DNA of 40,234 nucleotides from CAZOYN01 sp964584135 (lineage in GTDB: Bacteria; Patescibacteriota; Saccharimonadia; Saccharimonadales; UBA4665): positions 1 through 40,234 of the forward strand of contig CAZOYN010000002.1 in the NCBI GenBank assembly GCA_964584135.1, given 5' to 3'. A program made the position numbers and the translations under genes. Shown here piece by piece: positions 22,299 to 31,341 of this stretch (position 1 is its first letter; every line of letters begins with the position of its first letter). The notes below the pieces were generated by a model. The model was not told the DNA's origin and made no database searches. It worked only from the letters and a program-made list of their open reading frames with translations.

Positions 22299-25200
22299 CT
22301 ATCTTATATTTATATCAACCAGAATTGAGCCGCGGCAGGTATCGGCATTAGCCGTGGTGCTGCACTGGGTACCTGGCGCGTTGAATGGCGACTGAGCCAG
22401 GCCAAGATAGGTATAGGGGATGTCCGTTTGGGCAAGCGTAACCAGGGCTGAGGTGTTAACAAAGCCGGCAGTGGCCGTGGGTTTTACGTACGCCCCGACT
22501 GAACCGGCGGTGGCTTGCACGTACACTGGCCCAGCAACCGCAGCAAAACCTGTAATGGTATTAGTAGACGTAAAGCCATTCCATGAGACGAGCACACCAA
22601 AGAACGGGCTGGTTGTGGCGCTCGTAGGCGCTACTTCACCAATAGTTCCGTTCAGCTTCAAGGCCTGTCCAATTGCGGTTGCGGTTGCCACTACTACAGG
22701 TATCTTGGTAGAGGTGGTAAAAGGACGCGTATCATAAATTATACCAATGCCGCTGCCACCAGAGATTTCCTTTATAGTTGCCAGGCAGATAGATGGAGAC
22801 CCTGGGCTCCACGTGCCAGGCACAGAGGCAGAAGTTTCCGTGATACTGGCCGTACCGAACGTCGGCTGGTTGCCGGCTGTGAAGACGCAGAGATTTTGGA
22901 AGACCGATCCGGTAGTGGTGATACCTGTAGTGTAATCAGTCGTTTGGGCGTTTATGATTTCCTTCCGGCCATAGGCGTATAGCGTACAGCCTGTCCAGCG
23001 GATACTATTAGCCACACTGCCCATGTAAACCCTGCAGGGCCCTTTGGAGGTATCACTACCTGCCACGCCGGCTACGTCGCCGGCGTTGGAGTTTGCTCCA
23101 CTATCTGGGACCACGCCAAACATTATCATCCCCAAGCCCGCTGTTGATACTAGGTCTTCCCAGTTACCAACACTATTAATGGTGTCATTAATGCAAGCTC
23201 TGATTGAGTTCGTAACGGTGTTATAGTATAGCGCGCCGTTGTTCAGAGTAGTTGAGCAGGAGCTAGAGGCATCGGTATATGTGTTGTACGAATCCAGTCC
23301 TAATACTACTTGGTTGGCGTCGCTGGTTTGTGAACCGATTTGGACTGCTTTTTTGTGATTATCAGCACTAAAAATCATATTCAGTCCCTGCCAGTCCCAA
23401 ACCTGCAATATCGCTCCTTCATCTGAACTTGTATGAATTACCAGCGGGCTACTAATGATACCGCGCAGTTGGATTGCAGCTGGGTTGTAAGGTCCCACGC
23501 TGCCTCCAGAGGTTAACTGGACAGCATCTATCCACAAGGTACCGCTGGTTGTGGTGCTGCTAATAGTCACGCTGTTGAAAGTACTGGTGGCGGTAACGGT
23601 ACAGGTATAACGCTGCCAGCCGCTGCCCGATACCCACGATGTACTATTAAGCGTGCAGGTCGCTCCACCTATTGTAGGACTGACGAGTGTAACTGACGCT
23701 ACCGAAGCAGTAGCAAAGAAACTAAAGGCATAGGTGCCAGTCGGCAGCGTAGTACCGAGTGCCACCGTTGCCCCAGGTGTGGTGGTGCCAAGGGTGATGG
23801 CCATGCTGCCAGTGCCTTCATAGACTTCACTGGTACTAAAAGTTCGACTAGTGGACGCGATGGTCGCATTGCCAGTGGCCGACCAGCTGGATATACCTGT
23901 CTCAAAATCTGAGTTAGGGATTAAGTTATTCGTCGTTGTATCTACCGATAATAGTGAAGAGGCGCTGGAGTTTTGCACTTGAAAAGCTGCGTTGGAATTA
24001 GAACTAGCTTCAAAGAATGCCGGGTTTGTGACAGTACCACGTAACTGTATGGCACCGATGTCATAGGGTTGCAATACCGAACCGCTGGCGAGCATGACGG
24101 CATCGACGTATAGCGTGGCGTTCAGCGTCGAAGTAGTTATAACAATCGACGTGGTGGTACCGGTCGTTGTAACGGTGCAAGAGTAGCGCTGGAAACCAGT
24201 ATTAGAAATGCTGGTTGAACTAAGGCTGCAGGTACCGCCTCCGCCCGTAAAGCTGACAGTTGAAGCCAATGTGATAGAACTATCGCTCATAGCGTAGAAA
24301 CTAAAAGTATAGGTACCGGCTGAAAGCGTGGAGGTAAAACTATTTACGGTGGCTGTGGTATTGCCCGACGTAGCAGTCGTACATTTTAGGCTGGCGAGAC
24401 CGTAGTAAACCCGTGATACGGTGGCGGTATTTTGCACACAGCTGGCACCCGTGCCGCTACCACTCCAGCCCGAGACCCCGGTTTCAAAACCAGGGTTGGT
24501 CAGCAAGTTGCTGTTCGTCGTATCCACCAGTAAAACAGGCTCACTATTGGCGTTTTGGACCTGGAAAGCGGTAGCAGAGCCGGCTGCGGCAGTATTCTGG
24601 ACAGTATCGCCACTGTTACTAATCGTTTCAGTGGTAGCGCCAGCCTGCAAAGTTATGGTGGTGCTGCTCTGAGTGTTCCCCGCGGTTATAGCCTTGTTCT
24701 GGGCACCGTTACCAATAAGAATGCTGGGTGTGGAGCCGCTGGTGGCGTCGAGCGTTAAATTGCCACTGGAAGTCGTCAGCGTAGAAGCGGCATTGCCCTG
24801 CAATGTGATGGCTCCACCGGACACGGAGATGCCAGCGCTACCGGTGATCAGCGCGCTGAAGGTTTTGGCACCGCCGATTGTTTGGGGGCTGGCGTTTATG
24901 ACGCCAGGGTGGGTGCCATCTGCCGAGTTGAGATTGAGCACCGAACCAGTCAGCGTAGCGCCGTTAGCGTTGGCTGATCCGGCTGAATCAACTGCCCCGA
25001 GGCTAATACCTCCCCCACAGCTGCCCCATTGCAACCCAGTCACCGTGCTGGTAGAAGCTGAGGTTGATTGCAGGCACTGGGTGCCGGTGGCACCGCTGGT
25101 TGCCCAAGACAGCGAATAGCTGTTGGCCAGGCCCGGCATGGTCAGGGTGACCGTCCGGTTGTTTGATGTACCGTCCTGGAAGACTATGCCGCCAGTTGCC

Positions 25201-25997
25201 GTGGTAGAACCTAGCGTCAAGGCATTAACCCCTGCCAGCGTGGCCGTAATGCTACTACCGCCAGTCAAGTTATTAAGCAACGTAATGCCGGTCGCAGTGC
25301 CACCTCCGAGACTCAGGGCGCCGCTGGTAGCGGCATCCAATGTATTGGCGTGCACGGTGCCACCGGACTGGATATTGCCGGAGACATTAATGCTGCCGGA
25401 CTGCTGTGAGCCGGGGCTCAGTTGCACCAGCTGGCTGACTGTCAGGCCGCCGACGCGGTTGGCGTTCAGGGCTTGGGGTACAGCCGTCAGGCGGATGAAG
25501 GGGGTCATTTCGCCGTCGCCACCACAGCCTGTGTGAAAGCTAGTTGTTGATGAAGTGACCGTACACGAGCTGGTGTTGCCGACCTGGAACGACAGCCACA
25601 AGGTGTCTTGGTTGAAGTCCACCCCGGTGTTGGTTTTGGCGCCGCAGGTACTGCCAGCCAGCGCACAGATCGAGCCCAGGTTGACGTTAAAGGTACCACT
25701 GCTGACGCTCACACCGCCGGTACTTGGCATGCCGGTGCTGCCAGAGACCAGGTAGTCCTCGGTCCACATCAGCGTGCTGCCGGTCCCGCTGCTGTTGCCG
25801 TCCTGGTAGATCTTGAACTCCATGTCGTAGGTGCCGTCCGCCAGGTTCACGCCGCTGCTATTGACAACCTTACCCTGAAACGTTAGCTGTTGGTTGATGC
25901 CGGCGGCAGCCTGAACCGGCGCAGCTTGCGTAAGGCATGCTGCAACCAGCCCCACAACCAGTAATCCAATACCCTCAAAAGCTTTTCTGCCAGACAT
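22299..25997 (-). CDS. Large secreted surface protein with two carbohydrate-binding-like repeats
   Basis: This is a 1232-residue protein with a Sec signal (GLLVVGLVAACLTQAAPVQA, cleavage after AQA-like near residue 31). The N-terminal domain INQQLTFQGKVVNSSG, LADGTYDMEFKIYQDG is common in CPR surface proteins. A Gly/Ser/Thr-rich beta-repeat stretch (about 180-490) follows. Two homologous galactose-binding-like modules come next: LLTNPGFETGVSGWSG (about 496-642) and LIPNSDFETGISSWSA (about 691-836), each with the closing YVDAV/WIDAVQL. The C-terminal part (NNGALYYNTVTNSIRACIND) resembles tail-fibre-type domains. It is probably a cell-surface adhesin or glycan binder, with no sorting motif recognised at the end. 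Confidence 0.8.
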   Translation of the reverse strand: MSGRKAFEGIGLLVVGLVAACLTQAAPVQAAAGINQQLTFQGKVVNSSGVNLADGTYDMEFKIYQDGNSSGTGSTLMWTEDYLVSGSTGMPSTGGVSVSSGTFNVNLGSICALAGSTCGAKTNTGVDFNQDTLWLSFQVGNTSSCTVTSSTTSFHTGCGGDGEMTPFIRLTAVPQALNANRVGGLTVSQLVQLSPGSQQSGSINVSGNIQSGGTVHANTLDAATSGALSLGGGTATGITLLNNLTGGSSITATLAGVNALTLGSTTATGGIVFQDGTSNNRTVTLTMPGLANSYSLSWATSGATGTQCLQSTSASTSTVTGLQWGSCGGGISLGAVDSAGSANANGATLTGSVLNLNSADGTHPGVINASPQTIGGAKTFSALITGSAGISVSGGAITLQGNAASTLTTSSGNLTLDATSGSTPSILIGNGAQNKAITAGNTQSSTTITLQAGATTETISNSGDTVQNTAAAGSATAFQVQNANSEPVLLVDTTNSNLLTNPGFETGVSGWSGSGTGASCVQNTATVSRVYYGLASLKCTTATSGNTTATVNSFTSTLSAGTYTFSFYAMSDSSITLASTVSFTGGGGTCSLSSTSISNTGFQRYSCTVTTTGTTTSIVITTSTLNATLYVDAVMLASGSVLQPYDIGAIQLRGTVTNPAFFEASSNSNAAFQVQNSSASSLLSVDTTTNNLIPNSDFETGISSWSATGNATIASTSRTFSTSEVYEGTGSMAITLGTTTPGATVALGTTLPTGTYAFSFFATASVASVTLVSPTIGGATCTLNSTSWVSGSGWQRYTCTVTATSTFNSVTISSTTTSGTLWIDAVQLTSGGSVGPYNPAAIQLRGIISSPLVIHTSSDEGAILQVWDWQGLNMIFSADNHKKAVQIGSQTSDANQVVLGLDSYNTYTDASSSCSTTLNNGALYYNTVTNSIRACINDTINSVGNWEDLVSTAGLGMIMFGVVPDSGANSNAGDVAGVAGSDTSKGPCRVYMGSVANSIRWTGCTLYAYGRKEIINAQTTDYTTGITTTGSVFQNLCVFTAGNQPTFGTASITETSASVPGTWSPGSPSICLATIKEISGGSGIGIIYDTRPFTTSTKIPVVVATATAIGQALKLNGTIGEVAPTSATTSPFFGVLVSWNGFTSTNTITGFAAVAGPVYVQATAGSVGAYVKPTATAGFVNTSALVTLAQTDIPYTYLGLAQSPFNAPGTQCSTTANADTCRGSILVDINIR

Positions 25998-26073
25998 AGG
26001 CTACGTGTTTTGGTCCCTACCCAGACTATTACAGTGGTAAGTATAAGTTCTTTAAGCCAGCCAGTCAATCTGC

Positions 26074-27009
26074 TTACGGCTTAAATCGCCGGGCAACGTA
26101 CCAAGCCGTTGCCAGCAGTATCGGCGGCAGTACGAAAAGCCACGGGTTGATGTACAGGAAAGCGACGTTATAGGTTGAGAATTTAGCCGAATTATCCGGC
26201 CGGTACCGTATGCGCACATGGTACTCGTGAGGCCACCAGGGGCGTCCCAACTTAACCAGTGGTGTTGGCAGCAGCCGGATGCTACCAGGCAACACCAGGG
26301 CTGAATCAGGGTTAATTACCCCTGTGGCTATCGGCGATGAGGCTTTGCCGCCGTCAATTGTGACCGTACCCCGCGGGGTTGTCTGGGTATTGCCATCATC
26401 CTTAAAAAACAAGTTTAGGCTGGACGGGATGGAGTACTGTACACCAGTCACTTGGGGTGGTGGCATACTCAGGTCTTGGCTGCCGCCACCAGCGGTCGTG
26501 ACAAACACTAAAGAGGTCAGCACTTGGTTGATACTCACCTTATTGCCCGAGCCGCTGGGGCCGGTTTTAAGCAATTGGTAAGTTACGGCGCCGTAATGGC
26601 CGCCGGGCGCCAGGCCCAATAGGCTAAACAAGTGGATGGTGACCTTGGCCGAAGCACCGGCGTCTAGGCCTAACTGCTCGGTACCTAAGCGCACCCAATT
26701 AGCCAAGCCGTGGCTTTGTTCCAAGTTGGTCGCCTGTTCGCCTAAAAAGGCGATGCCGCCAGATTCATTCAGCGTCTTGAAGTCGGCAAAACCGAGCTTG
26801 ATTTGGACGGGGGAAGCGGTATTATTGGTGACTTGGACCGTAAAATTAGCTTGGTCCTGGCCGTCCACCAGGTGGAGCTGCTCTAAGACTGGCGCCACCG
26901 AGACACCGCTCAGCTTGGTAGCTGGGGTTGGCCCAGCCGCTCCAGCCGAACCAGCATACATGGCCAGCAGCGCCACGACCACCAGCAAACTGGCTAGACG
27001 CTTACGCAT
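26074..27009 (-). CDS. DUF916-like membrane-anchored surface protein, copy C
   Basis: The start is at ATG 27009, just after the overlapping stop of the upstream gene (TGATG), with GGAGG 9 bases before it. The 311 residues have a Sec signal (LASLLVVVALLAMYAGSAGA). Ig-like domain one is ANFTVQVTNNTASPVQIKL, and then WVRL ... AKVTIHLFSL ... GGHYGAVTYQLL, the same order of landmarks as the two upstream paralogues. The external part ends at a C-terminal helix (PWLFVLPPILLATAWYVARR). It resembles the WxL peptidoglycan-binding (DUF916)/DUF3324 architecture of Firmicutes, but sequence similarity was judged by eye only. Confidence 0.65.
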   Translation of the reverse strand: MRKRLASLLVVVALLAMYAGSAGAAGPTPATKLSGVSVAPVLEQLHLVDGQDQANFTVQVTNNTASPVQIKLGFADFKTLNESGGIAFLGEQATNLEQSHGLANWVRLGTEQLGLDAGASAKVTIHLFSLLGLAPGGHYGAVTYQLLKTGPSGSGNKVSINQVLTSLVFVTTAGGGSQDLSMPPPQVTGVQYSIPSSLNLFFKDDGNTQTTPRGTVTIDGGKASSPIATGVINPDSALVLPGSIRLLPTPLVKLGRPWWPHEYHVRIRYRPDNSAKFSTYNVAFLYINPWLFVLPPILLATAWYVARRFKP

Positions 27010-28046
27010 CAGGTCCGCCTCCATCGTTTGACGCGCTGGTACAGGTTGCGGCCTAAGGCGTACAACCCACCCAAAGCCAGCACAGCCACGAGCAGCATAA
27101 GTAATAGCAATTTCCAGGGCAGCACCCAGAACGACAGTTCGCCCTCTATGGGGATGTCTCGGGTACCGTCGTTGTAGGCTAATAGCATACGGGCATAATA
27201 CCGGCCAATGCGTAGTTTGCTCAAGTTGGTACCGCTCCAATCCAGTTGCCGCAGGGGTATACTGCTTTTGTCGGCAATGGTCTGGCCGTCCACCTGTTTT
27301 ATCTGATAGCGTGGAAAGCCATCTTCCCACAGCACCGTGAAAACCCGGTTGCTCCCCGGCAGGATGTTGCCCTGCGCCTGATTAATTTCCAGTGTGGCGA
27401 TGGGGTCTTTACCGTTCCGGCTAATAAAGATGTCGCCCGCTGGCACGGCATGGACATTCCCGCTGTTGTGGACGGTGATGTCAAAGGAAGCCGGCAGGTA
27501 ATCGTACAGTTTTTTGGAAGCGCTAAAACTAACCACGTTCAGCGTCCGCTTTTCGCCGGGGGCGTTAACGTCCAACAGCACCAAGGTGGCCACGGCACCG
27601 GTGACGACATTGTGCTGGCCGGTGGCGGTGGGTTTGGCGCCGGCTTCGCTAAAGACTACGGCGTAGTAATAGCCGAAAGCGGCCGTCTTGGGTACCTGTA
27701 TGGTCATGGTGACGGTCTGCCAGACGTTCGGCTCAGCCACGAACGAAGACTCCGAAAAACTGACCCAGCCTACCGACTCGTCACCGGCCGCCGGTTGGAT
27801 AATCTGCGGCTTGCCGCTGGTGCCATCGGCTTTGAATTTCATTAGCGTCACTTTAACCGTCACCGCTTGGCTGCCGGTGTTTTCGACTTTGATCGGCGTC
27901 GAGGTGCTGGCTCCCGGCTTGATGGACAAGCTAATCGGCAGCGGCGAGGTGGTCAGGTTAAAGTCCGCGGCGGCGGCCATGGCGGGGTCAATAAGTGGTA
28001 GCAGGCAAGCCAGGGTGATGAGCACCACTGAGAAACGGCGCATCAT
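27009..28046 (-). CDS. DUF916-like membrane-anchored surface protein, copy B
   Basis: This 345-residue protein has a signal peptide (FSVVLITLACLLPLIDPAMA). The first Ig-like domain is LSIKPGASTSTPIKVENTGS, WVSFSESSFVAEPNVWQTVT, FGYYYAVVFSEAG. The second is PGEKRTLNVVSFSASKKLYD, HNSGNVHAVPAGDIFISRNG, LPGSNRVFTVLWEDGFPRYQ. A C-terminal membrane helix and basic tail (LGRNLYQRVKRWRRT) complete it. It is closely related to copy A along its whole length. The start overlaps the stop of copy A (ATGA), and its stop overlaps the start of copy C, so all three are translated as a unit. Confidence 0.7.
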   Translation of the reverse strand: MMRRFSVVLITLACLLPLIDPAMAAAADFNLTTSPLPISLSIKPGASTSTPIKVENTGSQAVTVKVTLMKFKADGTSGKPQIIQPAAGDESVGWVSFSESSFVAEPNVWQTVTMTIQVPKTAAFGYYYAVVFSEAGAKPTATGQHNVVTGAVATLVLLDVNAPGEKRTLNVVSFSASKKLYDYLPASFDITVHNSGNVHAVPAGDIFISRNGKDPIATLEINQAQGNILPGSNRVFTVLWEDGFPRYQIKQVDGQTIADKSSIPLRQLDWSGTNLSKLRIGRYYARMLLAYNDGTRDIPIEGELSFWVLPWKLLLLMLLVAVLALGGLYALGRNLYQRVKRWRRT

Positions 28047-29104
28047 GTCTGCTGCCTGTACTTTCGTTTATTGCGCCAGCGCATCAACAGGTACACCACT
28101 ACCGCTGGTACGGTCGGGATGAGTATGGCGAACATGATCAGCCGCCAGGGTATGACCCAGAACGACAGCTCGCCCTCCACCGGCACGTCGCGGCTGCCAT
28201 CATTGTAGGTCAGCAGTAAATGGGCGTAGTAATGGCCAATGCGCAGTTTACTCAAGTTGAGTCCGTCCCAGCTCAGTACCCGCTCCGGAAGACCGCCTGG
28301 GTCGGAGATAATTTGGCCATTGACCCGTTTTGTCTGGTAGGCTGGAAAGCCATCTGACCAACTGGCGGTGAACAACCGGCTGCTGCTTGGTAAAATATTT
28401 CCCCCCGAGGCATTGACTGCCAGGTGGGCTATATCGTGTTGCTTATCCCGACTAATAAAGATGTCGCCCGACGGGACGGCGTGGACATTACCACTGTTGT
28501 GAACGACCACGCTAAAATCGGCCGGCAGGAACTCATAGATTTTCTTGGCCGAGACGTAGCTGGTAACACTGAGCGTCCGCTTTTCGCCGGGGGCGTTGAC
28601 GTCCAACAGCACCAGCGAGGCCACCGCGCCATGTACGGTGTTGTGCTGGCGCGAGATAGCTGTCTGGCCGGCATCATTCTCGCTAAAGACCACCGCGTAA
28701 TAGTAGCCAAAAGCCGCTTCTTTAGGTGGCCGGATGGTCATGGTAACGGTCTGCCAGACATTCGGCTCGGCCTGGAATGAGGTTTCGGAAAAACTGACCC
28801 AACTGATATAAGTGTCACGCGGCGTGGGGTCAACGATTTCCGGCTTGCCACTGGTGCCATCGGCCTTGAAGGTAAGCAAGCTTACCTTAACGCCCACGGT
28901 TTGCGACCCGGTATTCTGGACTTTCAGAGCCGTGCTGACGGTGCCGCCGGGCTTGACGGATAAGCTAATCGGCAGCGGTGAAACGGTCAGGTTGAAGTCC
29001 GCCGCCCAAGCAGCTAACGGACTGGCAAGCGTGGTAAAAGCAAGGGCCAAGACTATTACTGCAGCCACCGCCCCGCTGGTCGAGGACCCCTTTAATACAA
29101 GCAT
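28043..29104 (-). CDS. DUF916-like membrane-anchored surface protein, copy A
   Basis: The start is set at ATG 29104 (MLVLKGSSTSG) because TATGCT ends 6 nt upstream; a GTG at 29119 is less likely. The 353 residues repeat the pattern of copy B: LSVKPGGTVSTALKVQNTGS, WVSFSETSFQAEPNVWQTVT, FGYYYAVVFSEND, PGEKRTLSVTSYVSAKKIYE, HNSGNVHAVPSGDIFISRD. A C-terminal helix and a short basic tail (MRWRNKRKYRQQT) follow. It heads the three-gene unit. In Firmicutes, DUF916/DUF3324 proteins hold WxL proteins at the wall; a similar job for the two secreted proteins encoded just upstream is inference. Confidence 0.7.
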   Translation of the reverse strand: MLVLKGSSTSGAVAAVIVLALAFTTLASPLAAWAADFNLTVSPLPISLSVKPGGTVSTALKVQNTGSQTVGVKVSLLTFKADGTSGKPEIVDPTPRDTYISWVSFSETSFQAEPNVWQTVTMTIRPPKEAAFGYYYAVVFSENDAGQTAISRQHNTVHGAVASLVLLDVNAPGEKRTLSVTSYVSAKKIYEFLPADFSVVVHNSGNVHAVPSGDIFISRDKQHDIAHLAVNASGGNILPSSSRLFTASWSDGFPAYQTKRVNGQIISDPGGLPERVLSWDGLNLSKLRIGHYYAHLLLTYNDGSRDVPVEGELSFWVIPWRLIMFAILIPTVPAVVVYLLMRWRNKRKYRQQT

Positions 29105-29150
29105 GTAATTAGCATACACTAGCCTGTCGTTTACCAGGGCTTATAGAGGT

Positions 29151-30206
29151 TTAGAAGTTGCCGGCGCCAATGACCGTGATGGTATCGGTGTAATCGTTAG
29201 CTGCCGGTGTTAGGGCTGATATAGCCGAACTTTCCTTGACGACGAAGGACGCGCTACTGGCTGTTCCGTTGGAAGAGATGATTTGGCGAATAGTCGAGTC
29301 CAGTCCAGAACCTTGGCCAGCTCCAGCTGTACCGCCCGAGCCATTGCCGTAGGCGTTTGAAGCGGTGGTGGTACCAGCGCCCGAACCCTGGGTAATGCTC
29401 GTGATGCCCATAACGTAACCTTCGGTGCCGGAACTGAGTGTGGCGTTAGTCCCCGGAGTGGTAGAGGCGATGGTGTGGCTGGCCGCGGCTGAGTTTAGGC
29501 CAGTATTGCTATCCTTGGCCCAGGCTATCCAGCCGTTTTGGGCGTTGGTATTAACGGTGATGGTACAACCACTGGTGCTTACCACGGAACTAGCCGACAG
29601 GTTGGCGGTAAAGTTGTCGGTGTTACTGGCACAGCCGCTAATCACGAAGTTGAAGGTTGGCGGTACGCTGGCGTTAACGACTATCTGGTCGTTGGATACG
29701 GTGCGTACGGCAACGGTGGTTGAATCGCTACCGGCCGTGACTGTTGGGTGGTATTCACCGGCGGTCGCATCAGTAACCGCTGTCGCGCTGGTCAAGTCAA
29801 CACAGTAAGCCGTGGTAGCTGCTAAGGCCGTCACGCTGCTTATTGTCACAGTGCTACCAGAACCAGCCGCCGTGATTGAGCCGGGTAGGGCGGTCGCCCC
29901 TGTTTCCGAAGCGCAGGTAGCTGAAGATACTGTCTGGGTAGTATTGACCGCGCCGCTGGAGCCGGTCCAGGTAGTGCTATCGGCACCGTTGAAGTTAATG
30001 GCTACCGATGTGGCGCCGGCCCCGACGGTCTTAAAGACTAAGCGGAAGCTAGTACCTTGCCCAGCCGCCATGCGGTTCAATCGGATATAGGTGTTGGTTA
30101 AGGTCGCGGCGGAAACGGGAGCCAGGGACAATGCCAGCAAATCGGCGGTTCCCAATAGAGAAGCTAGCACCAAAGCTATGGAGCGGTAGGAAAGCTTTAA
30201 TTTCAT
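29151..30206 (-). CDS. Secreted Thr/Ser-rich surface protein with C-terminal TPAANDY motif, copy 1
   Basis: The 351 residues have a Sec signal (YRSIALVLASLLGTADLLAL, cut near VSA-AT). An Ig-like, Thr/Ala/Ser-rich beta region contains two Cys pairs (SATCASETG/TAYCVDLT and SGCASN/SGCTITV) that could form disulfides. The C-terminus is LTPAANDYTDTITV ending in Phe. The same ending (TPAANDY, a strand, terminal Phe) occurs in the next protein upstream. The layout recalls WxL-domain proteins, which also end in a conserved beta unit, though the W-x-L motif itself is not seen. Confidence 0.7.
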   Translation of the reverse strand: MKLKLSYRSIALVLASLLGTADLLALSLAPVSAATLTNTYIRLNRMAAGQGTSFRLVFKTVGAGATSVAINFNGADSTTWTGSSGAVNTTQTVSSATCASETGATALPGSITAAGSGSTVTISSVTALAATTAYCVDLTSATAVTDATAGEYHPTVTAGSDSTTVAVRTVSNDQIVVNASVPPTFNFVISGCASNTDNFTANLSASSVVSTSGCTITVNTNAQNGWIAWAKDSNTGLNSAAASHTIASTTPGTNATLSSGTEGYVMGITSITQGSGAGTTTASNAYGNGSGGTAGAGQGSGLDSTIRQIISSNGTASSASFVVKESSAISALTPAANDYTDTITVIGAGNF

Positions 30207-30299
30207 AATATGTTTGTAAACCTTTGGTTTATTTTATAACTGGGTTAAGCATAAACTTTTTTAATCAGGGCTGTCAATGAGCAGCCTGTGGATAAACCC

Positions 30300-31331
30300 C
30301 TAAAAACTGGCGGCCGCCACGAAGGTCAGGATTTCCTGGTAGTCGTTAGCCGCCGGTGTAGTGGTTGCGGCCTTGGCTTTAACAGCCGCTGTTGCCGAAC
30401 CGCCAGTCACCGCCGCCGTCGTACTAAAGATTGGCAGGAACGTCAGTGCCGGCGCGCCTACAACGCTGCCGGAGCCGTTATAAGGGCTGGCGATGGTCAG
30501 TGGGCCGCCAGACGATTGCGAAGCAGTCAAACCTTGGACACCGAAGCCTTGGGACTGGGAGCTCAGGTCGGCGCTGACCGCGGCGATGGTCGTAGACGTA
30601 GTGGTGCTTTTCAGCCCGACGTTGGCACCAGCTATATAGACATTGCCACCAGTACCGGCATTGGTCGAAAAACCAACCGCGATGTTCACTCCGCCGGTTA
30701 TGACCGAACCGGCCAGTAAACTGCCGAGGTTCAGGCTGCTGGGGCTCAGGCTAAAGGTCAGCGAGGGGTTGGCGGTGCTGGCGTTGGCCGACGCGCCAAA
30801 GGCAGAGTTGGTAAACTGGCCCTGCATGGCCGCCACCTTCACGTAATAGGTCGTGTTCGGAGCTAAGCCGACAATAAACGAGCCGCTGGCGCCACCCCAG
30901 GCGGCGTAGCTGCGGTAGACTTGGCTGGCACCCAGCGTGCCGTCGGATTGCACATAGTTGACGCTGGCAAAATTGCTGACGGTTGATACGGCTATGGCGT
31001 AGGTGTAGTCGCTGGCGTCGGCCCCGCCCTTATTAATAATGCAATTCAGTTTGTTGTAGTAGGTGTTACTGCCATTGTCGAGCGTTGGTGCCAAGGGCAC
31101 GTTGGCCTGCTGGGCCTGGATAGAGCTGGGCATAACCTTATCGGTGCTGCCGGTCGGCGGGGTACTGGACACCTCACCGGTGCTGGCGTTGAGCTGGTAG
31201 TTCGACGATGAAGCGCTGTTGGTGCCGCCCGACCCCAGGTTGTAATTTTGCAGCTGATAGGTAGTGCTTTGCGAAAAGGTAGCAAACAACAGCATCGTCA
31301 TACTACCTAATGATCCCAAAGCCTTGAACAT
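30300..31331 (-). CDS. Secreted surface protein with FnIII domain and TPAANDY motif, copy 2
   Basis: ATG 31331 (MFKALGSLGSM) is preferred over an upstream in-frame start that would overlap the preceding gene; a TATAGT/GATAGT hexamer lies just upstream. The 343 residues have a signal-like N-terminus, then YQLQNYNLGSGGTNSASSSN (a common CPR surface-protein opening). An FnIII-type domain follows (VPLAPTLDNGSNTYY to ATYYVKVAAMQG, about 95-200), then a Ser/Gly-rich beta region (FSLSPSSLNLGSLLAG) and the C-terminal TPAANDYQEILTFV ending in Phe. It starts 10 nt after the stop of the membrane gene upstream, so co-transcription is likely. Confidence 0.7.
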   Translation of the reverse strand: MFKALGSLGSMTMLLFATFSQSTTYQLQNYNLGSGGTNSASSSNYQLNASTGEVSSTPPTGSTDKVMPSSIQAQQANVPLAPTLDNGSNTYYNKLNCIINKGGADASDYTYAIAVSTVSNFASVNYVQSDGTLGASQVYRSYAAWGGASGSFIVGLAPNTTYYVKVAAMQGQFTNSAFGASANASTANPSLTFSLSPSSLNLGSLLAGSVITGGVNIAVGFSTNAGTGGNVYIAGANVGLKSTTTSTTIAAVSADLSSQSQGFGVQGLTASQSSGGPLTIASPYNGSGSVVGAPALTFLPIFSTTAAVTGGSATAAVKAKAATTTPAANDYQEILTFVAAASF

Positions 31332-31341
31332 ACCTACTATA

